Source of the DNA: DAOOWV01 sp035371485
GTDB taxonomy: Bacteria > Patescibacteriota > Dojkabacteria > JAFGLO01
DNA: 12,343 bases
Reading direction: 5' to 3'
Assembly (NCBI GenBank): GCA_035371485.1
Contig: DAOOWV010000027.1
Span: 1 to 12,343, forward strand
The translations under genes were made by a program, and so were the position numbers. Of this stretch, positions 6,619 through 12,343 are shown in pieces (the stretch's first letter is position 1; every line of letters begins with the position of its first letter). Below the pieces are notes generated by a model. The model was not told where the DNA came from and made no database searches. It saw only the letters and a program-made list of their open reading frames with translations.

Positions 6619-8042
6619 AAAATATAAATTCAAAAAACCGTCAACTGCAATCTGCAATCTGCGATCTGCCCAACCACGAACTCGTGGTTGGGCTAGAAAT
6701 TCATGTTGAGCTATGTACAAAATCCAAAATGTTTTGTAAATGCTCTGCTGATCACTTTGAAAAGGATCCTAACTCTCAAACTTGTCCAGTTTGTTTAGGA
6801 CTTCCTGGCGCACTACCTGTTCCAAACCAAAAAGCGATAGAATGGACAATAATGATAGCCAATGCTCTAAATTGTTCAATTAGAAATACATTTAAATTTG
6901 ACAGAAAACACTATTTTTATCTTGATTTACCAAAAGGTTTTCAGATTAGTCAGTATGATCAACCTATTGGAAATGATGGATTTTTAGAGATTAATGGCAA
7001 AAAATATAGAATTGAACGTGTTCATCTTGAGGAAGACACAGCCAAACTCAATAGATATCAAGAAGAAACCTTAATTGATTTTAATCGTTCGGGAGTTCCA
7101 CTCGTAGAAATTGTCTCAAAACCAGATTTTAGAGATAGCGAAACGGTAAAACAATTTCTTGAAGAACTATATTGGACTGTTAAATATTTAGGAGTTTCAA
7201 ATGCTGACATGGAAAAAGGAAATATGAGACTAGAACCCAATATTTCCGTAAGAAAAGTAGGAGAAACATCGCTTCCTAAATATAAAGTTGAATTAAAGAA
7301 CATAAACTCATTTAAATATGTAAAAGATGCCATCGACTATGAGTTTAAAAGACAAGTAGTACTTTTAGAAAAGGGTGAAACTCCCAAACAGGAAACTCGC
7401 GGTTATGATAGTAAGAAAAAAGAAACTTACCCACAAAGATCAAAAGAAAGTGCAAGTGATTACAGATATTTCCCTGAGCCTGATATCCCACCAATTGAAC
7501 TTTCAGATGCTGAAATCGATTCTATAGTTTGCCAAATGCCTGAACTTCCTAAAGAACGTATGCAAAGGTATGTCAACGATTGCGGAGTAAGCGATCAAAG
7601 TGCAGATCGCTTTGTAAAAGATGATTCCATGGCCTCTTTATTTGAAATATTATACGCAAAAGCTGAGAAATCTGAACTTACCAAAACCCATAACTGGTCA
7701 CAACTTATAGCTAATGCAATTATAAACAAAAAAATTGATCTTACTCTTTCACCTGATTTAATAATAAAACAGCTTATTGAATCAAACTTGAATAATGTTA
7801 ATTCGGATGTCGCTCATGAATTAATAAATGCAGTGTATAATTCGAATAAAACCTCAATTGAGCAACAACTTAACGAGTTAAATCAATTAAAAGTTATTGG
7901 TGATAATATAAAATTTGACAAGCAACTTACTAAATATATAAATGCATGGATTGGTCCTGTAAGAAGAGAATTTGAGCAAAAGAAAGAGAAATTTGACTTT
8001 ACCTTGGTTCAAAATGAAATCAAAAAGTGGTTTAATAATTAA
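6615..8042 (+). CDS. gatB: Asp/Glu-tRNA amidotransferase subunit B
   Basis: GatB binds and activates the misacylated tRNA by phosphorylating its Asp/Glu side chain. The 475-residue protein has the N-terminal core ELVVGLEIHVELCTKSKMFCKC, a Cys4 zinc site (Cys41, Cys43, Cys57, Cys60), PGALPVPN, the conserved FNRSGVPLVEIVSKPD and RSKESASDYRYFPEPDIPPIEL, and a C-terminal helical YqeY-like tail ending in KKWFNN. The first ~20 residues (MKNINSKNRQLQSAICDLPN) are not part of the family. They come from the right heptamer array of the cassette, and no other usable start precedes the conserved core, so the inserted DNA supplies the start codon. Its stop overlaps that of the convergent broken gene on the other strand. 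Confidence 0.97.
   Translation: MKNINSKNRQLQSAICDLPNHELVVGLEIHVELCTKSKMFCKCSADHFEKDPNSQTCPVCLGLPGALPVPNQKAIEWTIMIANALNCSIRNTFKFDRKHYFYLDLPKGFQISQYDQPIGNDGFLEINGKKYRIERVHLEEDTAKLNRYQEETLIDFNRSGVPLVEIVSKPDFRDSETVKQFLEELYWTVKYLGVSNADMEKGNMRLEPNISVRKVGETSLPKYKVELKNINSFKYVKDAIDYEFKRQVVLLEKGETPKQETRGYDSKKKETYPQRSKESASDYRYFPEPDIPPIELSDAEIDSIVCQMPELPKERMQRYVNDCGVSDQSADRFVKDDSMASLFEILYAKAEKSELTKTHNWSQLIANAIINKKIDLTLSPDLIIKQLIESNLNNVNSDVAHELINAVYNSNKTSIEQQLNELNQLKVIGDNIKFDKQLTKYINAWIGPVRREFEQKKEKFDFTLVQNEIKKWFNN
6641..6668 (+). repeat. Right heptamer array (NNNTCTG x4) in the start of gatB
   Basis: Four 7-nt units read tcaactg, caatctg, caatctg, cgatctg; on the minus strand they are CAGANNN-type, the same core as the array at 6195-6229. 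They encode QLQSAICDL near the GatB N-terminus. The last unit abuts the palindrome at 6668-6693. Confidence 0.85.
6668..6693 (+). repeat. 26-base near-perfect palindrome at the gatB head
   Basis: Arms GCCCAACCACGA and TCGTGGTTGGGC (12 bases each) are separated by AC and would form a strong GC-rich hairpin with at least 11 pairs. It begins one base before the end of the right heptamer array. Its right arm encodes the conserved GatB residues VVG, so the left arm looks like an inverted copy of gatB sequence. Confidence 0.85.
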
Positions 8043-8604
8043 TGATTGTTTGTCTGTCTTAAATCTGTTTCTAAACACTTAAACAAAGCTCTCTTATTAT
8101 ATTTACCTTTATGCGTTCTCATATATTCTAAAGCTGGCCCGAATGCACTATTAAACTGTGTCCATCTCTAAAGTATTTCTTCATAATTTTCGATTCCTAA
8201 ATCGATACAATACTCACCAAAAATTTTTTGGGCAGCAATAGTCCAAGCGAATCTTTGTAAAACAATGGAATAAATTTCGTGATATGAAAGTTTATTAAAT
8301 TCTTCTTCATTTAAAATATATGGTAATGGATACAAATCTAGTGTATTTGGCACAGACATTCCATTCCACAATTCGGTTATCCCATTCCTAACATCTTCGG
8401 GAAATTCAGATAAAAACACAAGATCAGAAAACTCACCAAAATCCCATTCTGGTACTGAACTCATGTCACTTTCAAAAAAATAGAATTAGCACATATGTAA
8501 TTTATATGTTGAAATAATACAACTGAATTAGAAACTATTTCTTGATAACTTCCACATTTTACAGTTTCTTTAGATCCAGGAGTAACGATATGTAAAACAA
8601 CCAT
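8039..8604 (-). pseudogene. Broken accessory gene, unknown function
   Basis: On the minus strand, an ATG at 8604 opens a frame reading MVVLHIVTPGSKETVKCGSY...YICANSIF. Adding one base to the T7 run (plus-strand A7 at 8474-8480) joins it smoothly to FFESDMSSVPEWDFGEFSDLVFLSEFPEDV. The joined frame reaches an amber TAG at 8168-8170 after GIENYEEIL. The same frame then continues with coding-like sequence (RWTQFNSAFGPALEYMRTHKGKYNKRALFKCLETDL) to a TAA at 8039-8041, which overlaps the gatB stop. The intact product would have about 187 residues, with a slightly hydrophobic N-terminus and an acidic middle. I recognise no family. Alternatively it is two short genes with an ATGA overlap at 8461-8464, but the sequence flow across both breaks favours one damaged gene. 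Confidence 0.62.
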
Positions 8605-8634
8605 AAATATAATTACGTAAATTAGGAACACATT

Positions 8635-8662
8635 ATTATAACACAAACCTGTTTTGGGGCAA
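8635..8662 (-). promoter_or_regulatory. Promoter for the minus-strand broken gene
   Basis: On the minus strand TTGCCC (8662-8657) is followed after 16 bases by TATAAT (8640-8635), with TG-T before it (extended -10). It lies about 30 bases before the ATG at 8604. It overlaps the TTG at 8646, so that TTG cannot be the start. Confidence 0.6.
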
Positions 8663-8664
8663 TT

Positions 8665-8693
8665 TTGTAAATTTAAATTAATAATGGTAACAT
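8665..8693 (+). promoter_or_regulatory. Promoter for tmk-rlmN, divergent to the minus-strand promoter
   Basis: TTGTAA (8665-8670), a 17-base spacer and TAACAT (8688-8693) with TG-G before it form a plausible extended -10 promoter 27 bases before the tmk ATG. It lies back to back with the minus-strand promoter at 8635-8662. Confidence 0.45.
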
Positions 8694-8720
8694 AGATAAT
8701 TATATTTAAAATTAAAATGA

Positions 8721-9371
8721 ATGAAAAATCTTTTCATAACGATCGAGGGTATTGATGGATGTGGCAAAGATACTCAAATATTAGCACTTTCATCACTTAT
8801 CCGCAAAAAAGGTGAATTAAACATTGGTAATAAATACAACAACCTTTGGATAACAAGAGAACCAACTCAAATGACAACGGAGGGAAACAAACTATTTAAA
8901 ATTATGAATAGCAAGGAAAAACCTGATCCTTCAACAATATTAGAATGTTATATTGAAGACAGGATCATTCACACAAGAACAATCAAAGAGGTATTAAAAC
9001 ACTCTCATATCGTTTGTTCACGTTATGACTTAAGCACATTTGCATATCAGGCAACCCAAGGCTTTAGTTTTGAAGAAATGTATAACCTACACAGATATGA
9101 AAAACAAAACACACTAATTCCTGATATTACTATCGTACTTGATATCTCAGCAGAAATATCCTTAAAAAGAGCAGAACAACGTCCTGATGAAGATGGCATT
9201 AAATTCTTTGAGAAACTTGATATTTTGAAAAAGATAGAAGCAAAACAAAGAGAAGCAATTAAATGGTGGAATAATAAGGATCCATCCAGAAAATTTGCAA
9301 TCATTGACGCAAGTAAAACACCAAATGAAGTAACGAATGAAATTATTGAAATGCTAAATTCTAAATTCTAA
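8721..9371 (+). CDS. tmk: dTMP (thymidylate) kinase
   Basis: The enzyme phosphorylates dTMP to dTDP with ATP. The 216-residue protein opens with FITIEGIDGCGKDTQ (P-loop, residues 10-18), then WITREPTQMTTEG (the dTMP-contacting R-E-P motif), EDRIIHTRTI, SRYDLSTFAYQ (about residues 95-105), PDITIVLDISAEISLKRAEQR and a C-terminal helix. Two family residues differ: the Ser/Thr after the P-loop lysine is Asp17, and the Asp of the DR-Y/H motif is Ser. The rest is well kept and the gene is intact, so it is probably functional. Starting at 8721 places the P-loop at the normal distance from the N-terminus; an ATG four bases upstream is out of frame. The 3' end lies in a 7-nt repeat. rlmN follows after 11 bases. 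Confidence 0.93.
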   Translation: MKNLFITIEGIDGCGKDTQILALSSLIRKKGELNIGNKYNNLWITREPTQMTTEGNKLFKIMNSKEKPDPSTILECYIEDRIIHTRTIKEVLKHSHIVCSRYDLSTFAYQATQGFSFEEMYNLHRYEKQNTLIPDITIVLDISAEISLKRAEQRPDEDGIKFFEKLDILKKIEAKQREAIKWWNNKDPSRKFAIIDASKTPNEVTNEIIEMLNSKF

Positions 9372-9374
9372 ATT
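9354..9374 (+). repeat. Heptamer repeat CTAAATT x3 at the tmk stop
   Basis: Three perfect tandem copies of CTAAATT span the last codons and stop of tmk (MLNSKF-stop). The period of seven matches the arrays at 6195-6229 and 6641-6668, but the unit differs and no S23-family gene is next to it. Confidence 0.85.
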
Positions 9375-9382
9375 TTGTATTA

Positions 9383-10480
9383 GTGAATTTCTTCTCAAAT
9401 ATTGAACAGTTTTTAAAAGACAAAGGTTATCCTGCTTATCGTTTACAGCAACTCTATACCAATATTTTTCAAAATCGGATTGTGGATTTTGACTCAATGA
9501 CAGATCTTCCAAAACTATTACGAGCCGAGCTGAAGGAACAATTTAATTCTGTGCTTGACATAACTGACTCAACTCTACAAATAGAATCATTTAAAGAAGA
9601 ATCAGACACAATAGATGAATCTGCAAATGTTGAAAAAGTACTACTAGAATTTAATAATGGAGATAGAGTAGAAGCAGTTAATATGCTCCACAGAGAAAAC
9701 AGTAACAAATGGAGTTCACTTTGTATCTCATCTCAAGTAGGATGTGCATTAGGCTGTAAATTCTGTGCCACTGGACAAATAGGATTCAAACGGAATCTTA
9801 CATTGGACGAAATAATATATCAACCTCTTTACTTTTTTCTACATGGTGAAGTTATTCATAACATTCTTTTTATGGGAATGGGCGAGCCGTTATTAAATGA
9901 AACGGTATTTGATGCAATTAAATTTTTTACTCAAAAAAGAACGTTTAATATTGGTATGAGAAGCATTTCAGTTTCAACAGTTGGAATTGTTCCAGCACTT
10001 GAAAAATTAATAAATGAATTTCCTCAAATTAACATTGCATTTTCACTTCACAATCCATTCAACAATGAAAGAAAAGAATTAATGCCAATAACGAATCAAT
10101 ATTCAATTGAAGAAGTAATGAATGTACTTGATAAACATATTGAAAAAAACAAAAGAAAGGTCTTTATTGCTTACACACTTTTAGCTGGAATAAATGATTC
10201 TTTAAGACATGCAAAAGAGCTAGTATCACTCATAAAAGCAAGAGGTAAAAACTCATACCTTTATCATGTAAATATAGTTCCGTTTAATCGTGTATCAATC
10301 GGTAATGTAAGTTTTAAGCCAACAGGCATACTACAAAGTGATAAGTTTATAGGTGTGCTAAATAGTAATAATATAAATTATACTATTAGAAAATCATTTG
10401 GAAGGAACATTGATGGCGCCTGCGGGCAATTATATGCAAGGTATGTCAAAACATGTTATAATCTAATAGATAAGTTGTAA
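9383..10480 (+). CDS. rlmN: Dual-specificity RNA methyltransferase RlmN (radical SAM)
   Basis: RlmN methylates C2 of A2503 in 23S rRNA and of A37 in some tRNAs. The 365-residue protein carries the whole catalytic set: C114-ISSQVG-C121-ALG-C125-KF-C128, where the last three cysteines hold the 4Fe-4S cluster of the radical SAM domain, MGMGEPLLN for SAM binding, SLHNPFNNERKELMPI, and the methyl-carrying cysteine Cys347 in NIDGACGQL. The N-terminal helical domain with YPAYRLQQLYTNIF is also typical. Start is GTG at 9383, placed by fit to the family N-terminus; no Shine-Dalgarno sequence is seen. It is probably in an operon with tmk. Cfr, the C8-methylating relative, is less likely given its chromosomal core setting. 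Confidence 0.95.
   Translation: MNFFSNIEQFLKDKGYPAYRLQQLYTNIFQNRIVDFDSMTDLPKLLRAELKEQFNSVLDITDSTLQIESFKEESDTIDESANVEKVLLEFNNGDRVEAVNMLHRENSNKWSSLCISSQVGCALGCKFCATGQIGFKRNLTLDEIIYQPLYFFLHGEVIHNILFMGMGEPLLNETVFDAIKFFTQKRTFNIGMRSISVSTVGIVPALEKLINEFPQINIAFSLHNPFNNERKELMPITNQYSIEEVMNVLDKHIEKNKRKVFIAYTLLAGINDSLRHAKELVSLIKARGKNSYLYHVNIVPFNRVSIGNVSFKPTGILQSDKFIGVLNSNNINYTIRKSFGRNIDGACGQLYARYVKTCYNLIDKL
10449..10462 (+). promoter_or_regulatory. Extended -10 promoter before the 10496-11845 gene
   Basis: TG-T-TATAAT (10454-10462) is a consensus extended -10 inside the 3' end of rlmN. It is 34 bases before the ATG at 10496. AAACATGTTATA (10449-10460) is identical to 1956-1967. No clear -35 is seen. Confidence 0.55.
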
Positions 10481-10495
10481 ATCATATTTATTTAC

Positions 10496-11845
10496 ATGAG
10501 CTTTCCAGATGACTTTCCAAAACTAGACTTACGTCCTGACCCTTTTTTAAAAAAAACTCGAGGAATTATTTAAAAGTCCCCTGCGTGATCTAATAATGGG
10601 TATTTCACATACGAAATCATCTTATGACTTTGTCAAACCTACTTCTTCACAAATTCCAGCATTAATCGATAATCTTGAAAGAGGTAATAATTATGACTGG
10701 AGATGTATTAATGGTGACTTGTATGTTGATCACGGTGGAATGTATATACTATTTCAGTTAAATCTGAAGACGGTAGAAAGTGGCCAATAGTTGAAAGAAT
10801 TAACTATGTTGAAAAAATGGCTGATGGCACATTGAAAACTATATCTGAGCTAACTATTACACTTCCAGACGGGATAGAATATTATCTAGATGTTACCCAA
10901 ATTACACCTGAAAATCGTATTTTATTGGTAAATGGAACATATTCTGATGAAGATGGTAATTCAGTCCAACTATATCCAAACTATCTGTATTGTGATAAAG
11001 AAGGAAGGGCAATAGTTCGGATGGCAGAACAGGATGCTGATGGGTTGGCATGCAAAAATTTTAGAAATATTCTTGCAACAGCTGGTGATATGATACATGG
11101 GGCGACTGTTACGGATTCCACACAATTGCGTTTAGGTGCTATAAACGTAGCTCTTGTTCCAGCAGTAAAGGATGTAAGTTTTGCTCCTCTTCCAGGGTAT
11201 GATAATCCTCCTAATACATTTATACCAGAATATAAAAGTTCTTTTTCTTCTGCTGCTTCAGCCATTACACCTGGAGATATCACTGGTTACGCCCAAAAAG
11301 GTCAAAGGCTAATTCCTCTACTTAAAAAAAGTGTATGTTTAGAATAAGAGCTAGAACTAGTTTAGAAGGAATATCTACAGAAAAATATCCACAGCTCAAA
11401 GCATTATTTGAAAAATTAGACTCTCTTACTTGTAGATGTATTTACCGTGGTAGAGAGGCTACTAAAGACGTTGCTCATGTATCCATTTCTGATGAAGGAG
11501 TATTACAAGTGATACAGAATGCTTCTTGTCAGGGTTGTCTAGCAAGAGGGTGGGAAGCTAGGAGTAGCGGTACTTTTGCAATTGAAATACAAAATGATAT
11601 CGTAAATGGCTTACCAATACCTGTTTGCGCTCACTGTGGAGGAGCATTACCTGGAGCAAATGTTGACCCAGAAGGAAAATTAGTCAATACTCCAAATGAA
11701 TGTCCCAGTTGTAGATCGACAGAATCCACTGTAGTATATGTTCCTGTTAATCCCCCAAAAGAAGTTAAATAATGAAGCTCTTCATTATGTAGAAAGCAAT
11801 ATATGGGGAATACGTGACTACGATAAAAATGAATATATGAATTAA
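10496..11845 (+). pseudogene. Broken accessory gene with C-terminal zinc-ribbon-like cysteines
   Basis: ATG 10496 opens MSFPDDFPKLDLRPDPFLKK. Dropping one A from the A8 run (10549-10556) continues LEELFKSPLRDLIMGISHTKSSYDF...DHGGMYI. Adding one base near 10745-10755 continues SVKSEDGRKWPIVERINYVEKMADGTLKT. Adding one A to the A7 run (11324-11330) continues KCMFRIRARTSLEGISTEKYPQLKALFEKL. Dropping one base near 11765-11772 adds NEALHYVESNIWGIRDYDKNEYMN before a TAA at 11843. The intact product would have about 449 residues. The C-terminal third has CRC, CQGC, CAHC and CPSC pairs, which suggest one or two zinc ribbons; the N-terminal two thirds are not recognised. The pieces at 10596, 10817 and 11335 could be misread as separate genes, but their starts are internal and lack support. 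Confidence 0.7.
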
Positions 11846-11852
11846 AAATTTA

Positions 11853-12343
11853 TTAGTTCATTTGTTTGTAGGGTGGAATATCAGCACCAGTAACTTTCAA
11901 CTGTGAAGCATAAATCCCCATATCTTTATATGGAATACGAGCACCATCATTTGCTTTAAAGAATATACCTTTACCAATATCAATTCCCGCAATTAACTCA
12001 ATGTTGTGATTTCCGTTGTTTTTAATTTCAAGAGTAATTATACTTTTTGTATGACCAGGATGAATAAACGTTGCAGTCATATGTATTGTCAGTCCAAGCC
12101 TCGCCAATGTTGTTCTTCCATCTAAAAACATTCCAATATTATTTCCTAACGTTAAAATTTCAGCAGTTTGACCTAAAAAAAATTCATTTGGTTTAATAAT
12201 ATATCCACGTTTTTCAATATCAACTTCTGTATATCTAGGATCAGAACCTCCAGTTAATTTTATCGTTTGATTGGGCTCAGGAATTAATAAAAATCTTCCA
12301 ATCGTAAAATAATAGGCACCAGGAGCAAGTTTTTCTTTGTGAA
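11853..12343 (-). CDS. dcd: dCTP deaminase/dUTPase-family protein, N-terminus beyond the window
   Basis: The minus-strand frame is open from the right edge to a TAA at 11853-11855, giving about 162 residues without a start; an internal ATG at 12131 is not the start. The family core is visible: AYYFTIGRFLLIPEPNQTI, EKRGYIIKPNEFFLGQTAEILTL, then GRTTLARLGLTIHMTATFIHPG and ITLEI. These match the dCTP deaminase GKSSLGRLGL...HxTAGFIDPG...ITLEL pattern, with the catalytic glutamate in ITLEI and the conserved arginine in LARLGL kept. Differences are TT for SS and His for Asp in FIHPG. The enzyme would turn dCTP into dUTP, or also into dUMP if bifunctional, feeding dTMP synthesis upstream of Tmk. It ends 7 bases after the convergent broken gene. 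Confidence 0.85.
   Translation of the reverse strand, partial: HKEKLAPGAYYFTIGRFLLIPEPNQTIKLTGGSDPRYTEVDIEKRGYIIKPNEFFLGQTAEILTLGNNIGMFLDGRTTLARLGLTIHMTATFIHPGHTKSIITLEIKNNGNHNIELIAGIDIGKGIFFKANDGARIPYKDMGIYASQLKVTGADIPPYKQMN

Larger units (their letters stand above)
6195..6668 (+). mobile_element. Putative IVS-like cassette: inverted heptamer arrays around a four-helix-bundle gene
   Basis: The 474-base unit consists of a CAGANNN array, one small gene of the 23S rRNA-intervening-sequence protein family, and the inverted (NNNTCTG) array. It splits gatA from gatB, which are normally adjacent. IVS elements in some bacterial 23S rRNA genes also consist of this gene family enclosed by inverted repeats. 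That this block is mobile is inference: no transposase, target duplication or empty site is visible. Confidence 0.4.

Noticed and set aside
6195..6668. CRISPR array
   Set aside because: The repeats are 7 nt, contiguous and without spacers, and no cas gene is present.
8461..8646. A 61-residue minus-strand gene starting at TTG 8646
   Set aside because: That TTG lies within the predicted promoter -10 region, and the tail after NSIF is a frameshift product; the ATG at 8604 is the better start of a larger gene.
10817..11347. A separate 176-residue gene starting at ATG 10817
   Set aside because: Coding-like sequence extends upstream in the same frame (ISVKSEDGRKWPIVERINYVEK) and its end (SVCLE) is a frameshift product; it is part of the 10496-11845 gene.

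Overview
The window is an AT-rich, gene-dense bacterial segment with tightly packed, often overlapping core genes, no obvious Shine-Dalgarno sequences before them, and very short proteins for their families. The gene set (FtsE, IF3, L35, L20, GatCAB, dTMP kinase, RlmN, dCTP deaminase-type protein, S23/four-helix-bundle protein) and the style of packing suggest a small-genome bacterium of the Candidate Phyla Radiation (Patescibacteria). This is inference: no rRNA gene is present to place it. The standard genetic code fits all intact genes.

Layout. 1-569 is the 3' part of ftsE. 621-1769 is the infC-rpmI-rplT translation operon, with an unusually long 86-nt infC/rpmI overlap, closed by a perfect GC-rich hairpin (1795-1824). 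A tRNA-Asn(GTT) follows at 1842-1914. 2003-4350 is one large accessory gene (three membrane segments, then a pentapeptide-repeat domain) broken by about three small indels and one nonsense codon. 4548-8042 is gatC-gatA-gatB, interrupted between gatA and gatB by a gene for a 23S rRNA-intervening-sequence (S23) type four-helix-bundle protein. That insert is flanked by 7-nt tandem repeat arrays in inverted orientation (6195-6229 and 6641-6668), and the arrays encode the tail of GatA and the head of GatB. 8039-8604 (minus) is a second broken accessory gene. 8721-10480 holds tmk and rlmN. 10496-11845 is a third broken accessory gene, with a C-terminal zinc-ribbon-like region. 11853 to the end (minus) is the C-terminal part of a dCTP deaminase/dUTPase-family gene.

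How they fit together. infC, rpmI, rplT, tRNA-Asn, GatCAB and RlmN all serve translation; GatCAB would make Asn-tRNA(Asn) and/or Gln-tRNA(Gln) by transamidation. Tmk and the dCTP deaminase-like protein belong to thymidine nucleotide supply.

Main observations. (1) An IVS-like four-helix-bundle cassette with inverted heptamer arrays sits inside gatCAB, with a strong palindrome next to its right end. (2) Three accessory genes carry homopolymer frameshifts and in-frame stops, while all neighbouring core genes are intact despite equally long homopolymers. (3) Two of the broken genes share a 12-nt promoter core placed exactly the same distance from their starts, and the infC and gatC operons share a different 13-nt promoter-like element.
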